Assembly: GCA_030432035.1 (NCBI GenBank)
Contig: JAUIHO010000024.1
Location: 1-35,209, forward strand
Direction of reading: 5' to 3'
Source of the DNA: Phycisphaerae bacterium
GTDB lineage: Bacteria > Planctomycetota > Phycisphaerae > UBA1845 > UTPLA1
Length of the DNA stretch: 35,209 nucleotides
Positions 10,486-18,835 of this stretch are shown in pieces. The stretch's first letter is position 1. The number at the start of each line of letters is the position of its first letter. The translations under genes were made by a program, and so were the position numbers. The notes beneath the pieces are model-generated. The model saw only the letters and a list, made by a program, of their open reading frames with translations, made no database searches and was not told the origin of the DNA.

Positions 10486-10764
10486 CTAACGTGCGTCGGT
10501 CCGGCATGCCACCAACACGCGGTCGCGGTCGATCGGCTTGACCCGCACCACGTATTGCCGGTTTTTCGGCTCCTCACCCACGATGCGGATCCGGTCGCCC
10601 GGCATCGGTGCATCGCGACGATCGACGACCAGCGCCATGCCGGTGCGCGAGCAATCCCGCAGAAAACCGTCCCGGGCACTGAGCGTCTCGTTGATGGACC
10701 AACGCAGCCGCCCTCCCGAGTGCTTACGATCGAAAATACGACGATTGGCGAAATCGACTCCCAT
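10486..10764 (-). CDS. PilZ domain protein
   Basis: A single-domain PilZ protein of 92 aa, a family that commonly binds cyclic di-GMP and relays it to motility, adhesion or polysaccharide systems. Visible signatures are the basic RKHSGGRLRW segment near residue 12, resembling the RxxxR c-di-GMP switch, and DCSRTGMAL, matching (D/N)xSxxG. These are followed by the strands GDRIRIV and YVVRVKPI. The start at ATG 10764 is supported by GGAGG ten nt upstream; a longer in-frame opening to 10839 lacks such support. It follows the methyltransferase gene on the same strand after about 165 nt and is closed by its own terminator. The RxxxR spacing is not exact, so ligand binding is an inference. Confidence 0.75.
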   Translation of the reverse strand: MGVDFANRRIFDRKHSGGRLRWSINETLSARDGFLRDCSRTGMALVVDRRDAPMPGDRIRIVGEEPKNRQYVVRVKPIDRDRVLVACRTDAR

Positions 10765-10930
10765 GCTTCTAGTACCTCCGTCCCTCAAATCGGCAAGATG
10801 TGCGCCGACGATCAGCGGATTCGCCGACGACGGCTGCAAATCGTGCGCAATAGCGGACGGGATCGGCTACATGAGGCCAGCCGGCCCCTTTTCGAGGACG
10901 GTGGATATTCGGACGGTAGGAAAGTGATGC

Positions 10931-12964
10931 TTACGCCGCAGATACGTCGGGCGTGGCATTCGTCGCGGATGGCGCAACCGCAAAGCGCGGAAATCGGTCG
11001 CGATACGCCGCAAGCACGGCGTCGCTGCTGTCACTCAAACCATACGCGGCACAGACGAGCGCATGGATTCGCTCGATTCCGCTTTGCGTCGATTGGTTCC
11101 TCGCAACCATGCGTCGTGCTGTTGGTGCCAGTTCGCAAAGCGCCAAAAGAAAATCGCGTGGTACGGGAAGTTGTCGCAACCAAGCGATGCGAACCTGCGG
11201 CAACACCTTTCGTTGCTCGCCGCCATCGAGTGCGTAATACAAACGCACGAGCGGCGCGTTGAGCCACGCACAAAGGCCCCACAGCGATTCATCCGACGCG
11301 TCGATCAACTGATGACAATGCACCGAGTTGAGCGCGACGATACCGCCGGTCGGTTCGACGGCGGCAATCAACGTGTCCGCTGTTTGGCGCGACACGACCT
11401 TCGGTTGTTGAAATATCTCAGGATCGCGCAACGACGTACCCGAGCGGCGTGCAGCGGCGTCAATTAAATCCGCGTTGTAATCGATGCGCCGCCGCGGTTG
11501 CCTTAAGCAGTAACCTTGCGGTGCGATGTCTTCGCCTTCGACTAACGGCATAACGGTCGGACCGACGTGTTGCGGATCGAGCAACACGTCGCGCATGGAA
11601 CGCGGGCCCGTATTCACGCCGTCGCGGCTGCGCACGAAATCTTCAAACCGGGCGGGTTGATTTTGCACGGCCTGCCAAATCCGCTGTTCAACGCAGTTGC
11701 GAAACATCAACACGCGACCGTCGGTCGCAATGGCGGGCACGCGCTCGCGCAATTGAACGGGTTCGACACCAATCAATTCGTCGGCGCGCAGTCCCCCCCC
11801 GTCTCGCGTTGCGGGCCCTGCCGTGACGACCACACTGCCGACTTGCGCATCGAACACATTGCTCGAAATCGCCAGCCAATGCGATTGTTTGAACCGTTGA
11901 CGCCAGGCGGCGCGCAGCGGCTCGTAGGCCGTCGCGCTGGCAAACGTATCAGGCACGATGGCGCAAACAACGCCGTCGGCTTTGGTCAATTCGATGGCTC
12001 GATGAATGAAGCAACCGAAGAGATTTAGCCGGCCGGTTAGCTCATGCGTTTCGGCGTAGTGATTGACCGTCGCCGTGACGCGTGGATCGGACCGCCGCGA
12101 ATACGTAGGCACATACGGCGGATTCATGATGCAGATGTCGGCGCGACGAGTAGCGCCGCCTTCGTTGAGTGCATCTCGACAAGCGATGTTTGCCAACACA
12201 GGATCGTTTCGATCGACGGCTGCCCATGCCGCGAGGCGAGCGCGCGTGATGCCAACGGCGAGAGGATCGATATCGAAGCCGGATAGATTGCTTATTAATG
12301 TCTTACGCCATGGTAGGTCGAGCGCATCCACATTTTCGCAAAGCGCGGCGGTGCATTCAGCGATGGCAAGCAACAATGCACCGCAACCACAGGCCGGGTC
12401 GGTAATCGTAAGCCCGCGAAGCACGTTGACGGCGTCAACTCTCAAACGATCGAAAACGTCAGGATCCAAACCGATAGCTGTTGCAATCGACCTCGCGTGT
12501 GTGTCTTTCTTATTGTCGAACAACGCTTCGAACTGCTTGGCATTCACTTCTAACGTCGCCGCCAACTTGCTCGACAGCGCCCGCTGCGCCATCAGTGTTG
12601 CCATCCACGGGGGCGTGTAGATTGCACCAATACCATTGGTTTGGTTTAGTTTTTCGTAAAGGGCAGCCAGGCGTGAAAGTTGATGACTGCGGCACTGCTG
12701 TTCGCTCACACCATCATCATCCACAGCAAAGAAACCATCGCTTAAACGCGACCATGCATCGATTTGTGCTTGCGCGCGGACCGCTCGCTTCTTTGGATTC
12801 TCAATCTCCTCTAATAGGCGTCGAACGACGATTACCGCTGGGTTGGCCACACCCGTCTGGTGGTCCACATCATTCAATACCGCTCGCGCTAAGCGAATGA
12901 GCGTCGATGTTGATTGGCTTTCAGACCGACGTGCCATCGTAAGTAATCCGCTCGCATCGACCAT
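10931..12964 (-). CDS. Solitary N6-adenine DNA methyltransferase (Eco57I/TaqI-like)
   Basis: An S-adenosylmethionine-dependent DNA methyltransferase of 677 aa. Domain order: an N-terminal helical region of unknown role (about 1-110), then TNGIGAIYTPPWMATLMA (motif X region, about 109-126), motif I DPACGCG at 189-195 for AdoMet binding, GFDIDPLAVGI (motif II), and catalytic motif IV NPPY at 281-284, which marks N6-adenine methylation. The C-terminal part (about 400-640) looks like a TaqI-type target-recognition domain (SRDGVNTGPRSM; PLVEGEDI). I see no nuclease PD-(D/E)XK motif within it and no restriction gene next to it. It may be an orphan regulatory methyltransferase or the modification part of an incomplete system. 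Met10 (12937) is an alternative start. Confidence 0.85.
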   Translation of the reverse strand: MVDASGLLTMARRSESQSTSTLIRLARAVLNDVDHQTGVANPAVIVVRRLLEEIENPKKRAVRAQAQIDAWSRLSDGFFAVDDDGVSEQQCRSHQLSRLAALYEKLNQTNGIGAIYTPPWMATLMAQRALSSKLAATLEVNAKQFEALFDNKKDTHARSIATAIGLDPDVFDRLRVDAVNVLRGLTITDPACGCGALLLAIAECTAALCENVDALDLPWRKTLISNLSGFDIDPLAVGITRARLAAWAAVDRNDPVLANIACRDALNEGGATRRADICIMNPPYVPTYSRRSDPRVTATVNHYAETHELTGRLNLFGCFIHRAIELTKADGVVCAIVPDTFASATAYEPLRAAWRQRFKQSHWLAISSNVFDAQVGSVVVTAGPATRDGGGLRADELIGVEPVQLRERVPAIATDGRVLMFRNCVEQRIWQAVQNQPARFEDFVRSRDGVNTGPRSMRDVLLDPQHVGPTVMPLVEGEDIAPQGYCLRQPRRRIDYNADLIDAAARRSGTSLRDPEIFQQPKVVSRQTADTLIAAVEPTGGIVALNSVHCHQLIDASDESLWGLCAWLNAPLVRLYYALDGGEQRKVLPQVRIAWLRQLPVPRDFLLALCELAPTARRMVARNQSTQSGIERIHALVCAAYGLSDSSDAVLAAYRDRFPRFAVAPSATNATPDVSAA

Positions 12965-13140
12965 TCGAAGACGCGGTCACCCGATGCGCCGACCGTCTGT
13001 TAATTAAGGTCGGCATGGATTGGGATAAAAAATGAATTGGATCTGCGTATGAATCGATGGGGCGTCGATTCCCCACCCTTTTCTATCGAAAAGGATGGGG
13101 CGCCCGATTGCGCATGGCATCAGATTCATGCGTAAAAGAA
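12965..13140. other. Spacer between murA and the methyltransferase gene
   Basis: No gene or RNA is recognised. It holds short palindromes: GACCGTC...AAGGTCGG around 12991-13014, and GGGGCGTCGATTCCCC followed by CCCACCCTTTTC-TATC-GAAAAGGATGGGGCG at 13060-13101, a stem with a four-base loop and no U-tract. Confidence 0.4.
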
Positions 13141-13165
13141 AGCCCCCGGCCATTGGACGGGGGCT
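13132..13165 (-). terminator. Terminator-like hairpin downstream of murA (AGCCCCCG family)
   Basis: AGCCCCCG...CGGGGGCT stem at 13141-13165, followed on the minus strand by the U-rich TTTCTTTT. It lies about 110 nt past the murA stop. The same hairpin, in a more perfect version, occurs at 21909-21937. Confidence 0.6.
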
Positions 13166-13274
13166 AAATGCCAATCATCAATTTAATTGCCGAAGATAGA
13201 ATCTAAGTCCCGGTAGGAAGAATCGAAATCCCTTTAGCGACCATCTAAACTCTGAACAAACGCGTTCTGCTTGC

Positions 13275-14543
13275 CTACGATGGCACGCGTCGTATGTCCG
13301 CCCCGATCGCCGCCAGCCGCTGTTCGATCCGGTCGTAACCACGATCGATATGGTACACGCGCGACACGTGCGTCGTGCCTTTGGCAATCAACCCCGCCAG
13401 CACCAGCGCCGCCGATGCGCGCAGGTCGCTCGCCATCACTGGCGCGCCGACGAGGTTCTTCACGCCTTCGATAATGACCGTTGGCCCTTCCTTGCGCAGC
13501 TTCGCCCCCATTCGGTTCAGCTCAGCCACATGCACGAAGCGGTCGGGGAAAATCTTCTCCGTAATCACGCTGTTACCGTCGGCAAGGCACAACAGCGCCA
13601 TCACCTGAGCCTGAAGGTCGGTCGGATAGCCCGGGTACGGCTGCGTCGTGATCGTCACCGGCTCCAACCGGCGCGACGATGACACTTGCACGATTCCGTC
13701 GGCGCTGCGTTCGACGTTGACGCCCACGATGCGCAGGCGGTCGATCAACGCCATCAAGTGGTCGAGCCGGCTGTTCTCAATCTTGACATCGCCATTGGTA
13801 ATGGCAGCGGCGATGATGAACGTGCCCGCTTCGATGCGATCGGGAATCACCTGATGTTCGCAGCCGCGCAGTTGATCGACGCCCTCGATGGAAATCCGCG
13901 GCGTGCCGTGCCCCGTGATCTGAGCGCCGCATCGATTTAGATAATCGGCTAGATCGACGATTTCGGGTTCGCAGGCGGCGCACTCGATCACCGTCGTGCC
14001 ATCGGCCAAACAGGCGGCCATCATCACGTTGGCCGTGCCGAGCACCGTCGAGCCGAACGGCCCGCCGAGGAACACTTCGGCACCGCGCAATTTTTTCGCC
14101 TTCAGGTAAATATCACCGCCGACCAGATCGATATCCGCGCCGAGCGCTTCCAAACCTTGCAAATGCAACCCGATCGGGCGGTATCCGATGTTGCAGCCGC
14201 CGGGTAGGCTGACCTGTGCCTTGCCGCGCTTCGCCAGCAGCGGCCCCATTACACACACGCTCGCGCGCATTTTGCGCACCAATTCATATTCGGCATGACA
14301 ATTCAGCTCGTCCTCAACCTGAACGCGAATCGCCCCCGCATCGCCGCGCGAAACCGACACGCCCAGCTTCTCGAGCAGGTACATCATGTGGTTCGTGTCG
14401 CTCAGGTCGGGTAAATCGCGAAAAACCGACTCCCCCTCCGTCAAAAGCGACGCCGCCAGCAGCGGCAATGAGGCATTTTTCGAACCATTTACGCGAATCG
14501 TTCCCTTAAGTCGCTTACCGCCGTTGATCTGGAATTGATCCAA
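13275..14543 (-). CDS. murA: UDP-N-acetylglucosamine 1-carboxyvinyltransferase
   Basis: Transfers enolpyruvate from PEP to UDP-GlcNAc, the first committed step of peptidoglycan synthesis, in the cytoplasm. Starting at TTG 14543 gives 422 aa (E. coli 419), with a GGGGGAAG ribosome binding site just upstream and the usual opening DQFQINGGKRLKG. A longer frame to 14666 adds residues that do not look like MurA. Catalytic positions agree with E. coli: Lys22 in NGSKNASLP, and Cys117 in SLPGGCNIG, the fosfomycin-sensitive cysteine. The Asp in DRIEAGTF and the Arg-containing end DLRASAALVLAGL also match. The organism therefore has at least the entry enzyme for a peptidoglycan wall. It diverges from the mlaF-like operon. 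Confidence 0.96.
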   Translation of the reverse strand: MDQFQINGGKRLKGTIRVNGSKNASLPLLAASLLTEGESVFRDLPDLSDTNHMMYLLEKLGVSVSRGDAGAIRVQVEDELNCHAEYELVRKMRASVCVMGPLLAKRGKAQVSLPGGCNIGYRPIGLHLQGLEALGADIDLVGGDIYLKAKKLRGAEVFLGGPFGSTVLGTANVMMAACLADGTTVIECAACEPEIVDLADYLNRCGAQITGHGTPRISIEGVDQLRGCEHQVIPDRIEAGTFIIAAAITNGDVKIENSRLDHLMALIDRLRIVGVNVERSADGIVQVSSSRRLEPVTITTQPYPGYPTDLQAQVMALLCLADGNSVITEKIFPDRFVHVAELNRMGAKLRKEGPTVIIEGVKNLVGAPVMASDLRASAALVLAGLIAKGTTHVSRVYHIDRGYDRIEQRLAAIGADIRRVPS

Positions 14544-14962
14544 GGTCTTCCCCCAATTGAAAGAAGCGTCGTTATTTTGGTGCGGCCCAGAGGCGTTGCC
14601 GATCCCGCCCATGCCGCATCTCAGCAGTACGCTACCAGATTGACCGCCGGTCGGTAACTGCCGCAAAAAATTGCCTGCGCGACGTCAATTTATCGCGTAA
14701 GGTTGCAGGGAACCGCCCGTGCGGATGCCGACGAATAGGGAATAGATGGTATATTGGGCGTTCGCGCGCAGTCGATGGCGGCAATGGTACCTCGGACGTG
14801 GCTTGCGCGGGGCCGCAAGCAGCTAGGTTGTGTCTGACGGTGACCGCTGCCTGACCGGCGCGGCGCTGACAGACGGCGCGGCTCAGTTTCGCGCGGTTGC
14901 GACGCTGTTGTCGCCGTAGTTTCGACGCTCCTGCTTCAAGGGGATGCAAGCAAAACAGTTCC
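14544..14962. promoter_or_regulatory. Divergent control region between murA and the mlaF-like operon
   Basis: No gene fits in this 419-nt gap. It must carry the promoters for both divergent units. A TATATT at 14750-14755 is a candidate -10 element for the plus-strand operon, but no good -35 lies at the right distance. The 14790-14930 part is very GC-rich with short inverted repeats. Confidence 0.35.
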
Positions 14963-15850
14963 ATGAGCGACCAACAAGAAGTCGTCATCTCGATTCAGAA
15001 CCTTCGCAAGAGCTTTCCCGGCAAAGACGGGCAAGAGCATGTGGTGCTGCACGACGTCAGCTTCGATATCCATCGCGGAGAGACCATCATCATCATGGGC
15101 GGCTCGGGCTGCGGTAAGTCCACGATGCTCAACTGCCTGATCGGCGAGTACGACATCTCCAGCGGCAAGGTGCTCTACAAAACGCGCGACATGGACGCCC
15201 CCAAAGATATCGTGGGCATGAATGACGAGTCGCTAAACGATATCCGCAAGCGCTTCGGCATCCTGTTCCAGAGCGGCGCGCTGTTTAACTCGATGACGCT
15301 CGCCGAAAACGTCGCCCTACCGCTACGCGAACATAGCTACGTCGATCCCGACATCATCGATATCGTCGTCACGCTCAAACTCGAACAAGTGCACATGCTG
15401 CCCCATCGCGACAAGATGCCGTCGATGCTCTCAGGCGGCCAAAAGAAACGAGCTGGCCTGGCGCGCGCCGCCGTGCTAGATCCGGAAATTCTCTTTTACG
15501 ACGAACCCTCGGCCGGTCTCGACCCCGTTACCAGCGCCGCCATCGACGAACTCATCATCGACCTATCCAAAAAGCTCAACGTCACGAGTGTCGTCGTAAC
15601 GCACGAAATGGATTCGGCCTTTCGCATCGCCGACCGCATGGTCATGCTCGATCAGGGCAAAGTGCTTAAAATCGGGCCGCGTTCGGAATTTGAAGCGCTG
15701 CGCGATACGCCGGTCGATCGGCTCAAAACCCGCGAAGAAAAATTGATGAACCAGTTTCTCAACGGCCTGACCAAGGGCCCGCTGACCGACGCCGAAGGCA
15801 TGAGCGAATTTGAGAAACTCCTCGTACTGTCTGACGAAAGCAAGGGCTAA
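14963..15850 (+). CDS. ABC transporter ATP-binding protein, MlaF-like
   Basis: The ATPase of a lipid-trafficking (Mla/MCE-type) ABC importer-like complex at the inner membrane. The product is 295 aa from ATG 14963. Walker A GGSGCGKST is at residues 46-54, signature LSGGQ at 156-160, Walker B ILFYDEP at 176-182, then SAGLDPV and the switch histidine in VVVTHEMDSAF. FQSGALFNSMTLAENVALPL is characteristic of the MlaF subfamily. The next gene, an MCE-domain protein, overlaps the stop by 1 nt (TAATG), which supports the assignment. The partner permease MlaE is not in the window, so the complex would need it from elsewhere. A frame extension upstream to 14897 looks non-coding. The ribosome binding site is weak. 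Confidence 0.9.
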   Translation: MSDQQEVVISIQNLRKSFPGKDGQEHVVLHDVSFDIHRGETIIIMGGSGCGKSTMLNCLIGEYDISSGKVLYKTRDMDAPKDIVGMNDESLNDIRKRFGILFQSGALFNSMTLAENVALPLREHSYVDPDIIDIVVTLKLEQVHMLPHRDKMPSMLSGGQKKRAGLARAAVLDPEILFYDEPSAGLDPVTSAAIDELIIDLSKKLNVTSVVVTHEMDSAFRIADRMVMLDQGKVLKIGPRSEFEALRDTPVDRLKTREEKLMNQFLNGLTKGPLTDAEGMSEFEKLLVLSDESKG

Positions 15851-17169
15851 TGGCGCAACGACGCAACGAATTACAACTCGGCTTGCTAACTCTGATCGTG
15901 ATGGCGCTGGCCGTCGTGATTTTGGTCTCGATCAGCAAAGACGTGGAGGCCGGCGCCCAGCCGGTGGCGATCCGCTTCCCCCCCACGCCCGTCATGCCGC
16001 CCATTAACGAAGGCGCGATCGTGCTCGTCGGCGGACAAACCGTCGGCAAAGTCACCAAGGCCGAACTCGTGCGCGAACCTTCGACCGACGCCGACGGCCA
16101 GCCGACCTTTCACATCAACGTGCTGGCGAACATCCGCGACGATCTTGTTTTGCGAGAAAACTGTTCCGCCTTTGCCGAAGCGCCGGCCCTTGGCGGTGCG
16201 GCGATTATTCGGCTCGACCTGGGTTCGGTCGCCAAGACCTTTGACGGCGAATTCATCGAAGGTGCCCCACCCGGCGGCTTTGCCGGTGCGTTGGCGTCGA
16301 TTCAAACGGAACTCGACGGTACGCGTGAAGGCTCGCTGCTGTGGCAAATCAAGATGCAGTTGGACCCCCAGACCGAACAGTCGATGGTCGCCCGGCTCAA
16401 CAAATCGTTGGCCGATATCAACGACATCACGTCGTCGCTAAACGTCCAACTCACGCAGGAAGAAAAAGACACGCTGATCACGAAGATTCAGGTCGTTGCC
16501 GACAACATCGCGGCCATGACGACCAACCTGCGCAACGAGTTCGATCGTGACCAACCTGATGTGATGCTGTCCAAACTGCATGCCACACTCGACACGCTCA
16601 ACGTCGGCATCGAAAGCGTCTCGCGGTTGCTCACCAATAACGAAGACTCGCTCAATCGTACGGTCGCCAATGTGGAAACCACAACGGGCAACATCGCTCG
16701 CGAAACCGACGCCGAACGACCGGACAGCCTCGTCGCACAAATTCGCCTCGGTATCAACAAGCTCAACACATCGCTGGACGACTTCAACACGATCACCGAC
16801 ACCACGCGCGGCATCGTGGTGCTCAACCGTCAGAACATCAATCGCTTGTTGGTCAACTTCAAGGAAAGCTCCGACCATATCAAGACTGGCGTGAAGTACG
16901 TGCTGCGTCATCCGTGGCGATTGTTAAACGCACCCGACGCCAAGGAAATGAAAGAGCAGGCCATCTTCGACGCCGCCCGCAGCTTCGCCGAAGCCGCCAC
17001 CAGCGTCGACGACGCCGCCGCACGATTGCAAAGCCTTTCGGAACTCCACAACGGTAACATCCCGATTGACGACCCCGACCTTCAAGTTTTGCGTGACGAC
17101 CTAAAGACGACGCAGACGAAATATAAGCAAGCAGAAGCGAAATTGTGGTCGGAGATTGGGGGACGGTAG
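15850..17169 (+). CDS. MCE/MlaD family lipid-binding protein
   Basis: The substrate-binding component of a phospholipid transport system: anchored in the inner membrane by one N-terminal helix and facing the periplasm (439 aa). The helix is LGLLTLIVMALAVVILVSIS (about residues 10-29). An MCE domain follows at about 38-135, with the NEGAIVLVGGQTVGKVTK segment and ALGGAAIIRLDLGS. The rest is a long helical, Ser/Thr- and Asp/Asn-rich region (about 170-430) likely to form a coiled coil or barrel extension, as in longer MCE proteins. It is translationally coupled to the ATPase gene through the overlapping TAATG. Direction of lipid transport cannot be read from sequence. Confidence 0.85.
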   Translation: MAQRRNELQLGLLTLIVMALAVVILVSISKDVEAGAQPVAIRFPPTPVMPPINEGAIVLVGGQTVGKVTKAELVREPSTDADGQPTFHINVLANIRDDLVLRENCSAFAEAPALGGAAIIRLDLGSVAKTFDGEFIEGAPPGGFAGALASIQTELDGTREGSLLWQIKMQLDPQTEQSMVARLNKSLADINDITSSLNVQLTQEEKDTLITKIQVVADNIAAMTTNLRNEFDRDQPDVMLSKLHATLDTLNVGIESVSRLLTNNEDSLNRTVANVETTTGNIARETDAERPDSLVAQIRLGINKLNTSLDDFNTITDTTRGIVVLNRQNINRLLVNFKESSDHIKTGVKYVLRHPWRLLNAPDAKEMKEQAIFDAARSFAEAATSVDDAAARLQSLSELHNGNIPIDDPDLQVLRDDLKTTQTKYKQAEAKLWSEIGGR

Positions 17170-17267
17170 CTACCCCAGATCGAAGTCGATTTGATAGCGC
17201 CCCTGCGAACTGCCTATAGCGTGCGTAGTGCAGATGTAGCGTTGAGGATGCGATGCGCGGTAACCAA

Positions 17268-17321
17268 CGCCACAGGCGTTGCGCCAGTAGCCCAGGGTTG
17301 CTGCGCAGCAGCTACCCTGGG
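17268..17321 (+). repeat. Dispersed repeat element, copy A
   Basis: Begins CGCCACAGGCGTTG (inside the palindrome CAACGCCACAGGCGTTG, 17265-17281), then TAGCCCAGGGTTG, then a stem CCCAGGGT...ACCCTGGG at 17291-17321 around a GCTGC/GCAGC inner stem. Copy B at 17421-17474 is the same element in the opposite orientation. Confidence 0.7.
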
Positions 17322-17420
17322 TTTCGATGTCGCCTCAAGATTTTCAACGCTGAAAGCGTTGCGGCATGACGTACGGAGACGGAACTCCTTCAGAGTTCAA
17401 TGATATTTTTCCAACGATTT

Positions 17421-17474
17421 CCTGGGGTAGCCGCTTCGCGTCAACCCCAGGCTATTGAGACAACGCCTGTGGCG
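17421..17474 (-). repeat. Dispersed repeat element, copy B (inverted)
   Basis: Read on the minus strand it starts CGCCACAGGCGTTG, identical to copy A over 14 nt, then ATAGCCTGGGGTTG and a stem ending in CTACCCCAGG. The inner stems differ in bases but keep their pairing. That pattern suggests selection on RNA or DNA structure rather than on sequence. Confidence 0.7.
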
Positions 17475-17619
17475 TAGAAGACGACGGATAAAAATAGCCG
17501 TGAACGCGCAAATCCGAAGAGTCAATTCGTGCTTCAAATCGACGGCAAAATCTCAAATTCGCTATATTGCATTCGGCACGGTCTAACGACGGCTTCTACT
17601 CGATTGATACAACTCAGCT

Positions 17620-17648
17620 CGTAGGTCGGGTCATCGACCCGACCTACG
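17620..17648. repeat. Perfect 13-bp palindromic hairpin (GTAGGTCGGGTC)
   Basis: CGTAGGTCGGGTC, a three-base loop, then its exact complement. There is no U-tract. It resembles REP-like intergenic hairpins with the GTAGGTCGGG arm seen in diverse bacteria. It lies about 70 nt before the monooxygenase start. Confidence 0.6.
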
Positions 17649-17715
17649 ACCCTCGCTAAGTCACACTCGCTGCAACAACCTAAACCCCACCTCTCCGCCC
17701 TCCCTAGAATCCCCC

Positions 17716-18804
17716 ATGCCTCCTCCCTCTCTTATCATCGTCGGTGCCGGCCCGACGGGGCTGACGGCTGCGATTGAAGTCGCGCGGCGCGGTGGTAGCG
17801 TCACCATTCTCGAGCGCAACGCCGGCCCGACCGACGAATCGCGCGCCGTCGGCGTCAATCAACAATCCCTGCGGCTGTTGGCCGAATCGGGTGCCGCGAA
17901 GCAGATCCTCTCAAACAGCGAAACGCTGCGTGCCGCGCGCATCATGTTTGAGGATCGCCTGCTGGCCCGACTCGAATTGCCCCAACCCGCAACCGCCCCG
18001 CCGCCGATGGTCGCCCTTCCGCAAAGTAAGACCGAGCGCATTCTCGTTGAAGCGCTTTCCCAATACGGCGTTACGCCGGGCTGGAACACGGCCGTCAGCG
18101 GCGTCGAACAAACCGCCGACAGCGCGACCGCAATCCTCGAATCCGGCGAACGCATCAGCGCCGACTATCTTCTCGGCGCCGGCGGTTCGCGCAGCATCGT
18201 CCGCAAGGCCCTCGACATTCCCTTTCGTGGCAAAAAGTACGACGCGGACTGGAGCCTAATGGACGTCGTCGTTGACTGGCCTTTCCCCGACGAACAGGCG
18301 TGCGGCTTTCTCTATCGCAACGGTGCCGTCATGTTTGTCATCACGCTCGGCAACGGTCGCTATCGCGCCATCTCCGATCATCCGCAAGTCGAAGACCGCC
18401 TCGCCGCGCGTATGCCGATTAAACAGGTGCTATGGAAAAACGACTTCACCGTGTCGCTGCGGTCCGTTACGCAATATGGTAAAGGCCGCGTGTGGATCGC
18501 CGGCGACGCGGCACACGTGCATACGCCCGTCGGCGGTATGGGCATGAATCTCGGCATCGAAGACGCATGCGATTTCGCCGAGACGATCTGCACGAACCAA
18601 CCAGCGCCAGACTTCACTTCGTTCGAGAAACGCCGATTGAAATCCGCGGCCCGCGTGCTGCGCGTATCGGATCGCGGCTATCGCATGGTGACGCTATCGA
18701 ACCCACTGTTACGCATGATGCGCAACACCGCGATACAAACCGTCGCCAAAACGGGCTGGTTGCGCAACCGGCTATTCGAAATGGTGTTTCGGGCAGAGGC
18801 ATAA
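17716..18804 (+). CDS. FAD-dependent monooxygenase (UbiH/PheA-TfdB type)
   Basis: A group A flavoprotein hydroxylase-like enzyme of 362 aa that would use NAD(P)H and oxygen on an aromatic or polyketide-like substrate. The FAD dinucleotide fold IIVGAGPTGLTAAIEVARRG is at residues 7-26, followed by the acidic ERN at the end of the second strand. LLGAGGSRSIVRKAL corresponds to the DG-type motif, with Ala-Gly in place of Asp-Gly. GDAAHVHTPVGGMGMNLGIED (GD motif, about 270-290) contacts the flavin phosphates. The length lacks the C-terminal thioredoxin-like extension of phenol hydroxylases. No pathway neighbours reveal the substrate. The gene is alone between a repeat cluster and a convergent zinc-ribbon gene. 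Confidence 0.88.
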   Translation: MPPPSLIIVGAGPTGLTAAIEVARRGGSVTILERNAGPTDESRAVGVNQQSLRLLAESGAAKQILSNSETLRAARIMFEDRLLARLELPQPATAPPPMVALPQSKTERILVEALSQYGVTPGWNTAVSGVEQTADSATAILESGERISADYLLGAGGSRSIVRKALDIPFRGKKYDADWSLMDVVVDWPFPDEQACGFLYRNGAVMFVITLGNGRYRAISDHPQVEDRLAARMPIKQVLWKNDFTVSLRSVTQYGKGRVWIAGDAAHVHTPVGGMGMNLGIEDACDFAETICTNQPAPDFTSFEKRRLKSAARVLRVSDRGYRMVTLSNPLLRMMRNTAIQTVAKTGWLRNRLFEMVFRAEA

Positions 18805-18835
18805 AGCAAACGCAACTAGGCGTCTGGTAAACACC

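Larger units (their letters stand above)
17170..17715. other. Repeat-bearing spacer upstream of the FAD monooxygenase gene
   Basis: A 546-nt gap with no gene. Besides copies A and B of the dispersed element it holds AACGCTGAAAGCGTT (17346-17360) and the palindrome at 17620-17648. The part between 17480 and 17600 shows nothing recognisable. Confidence 0.6.
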
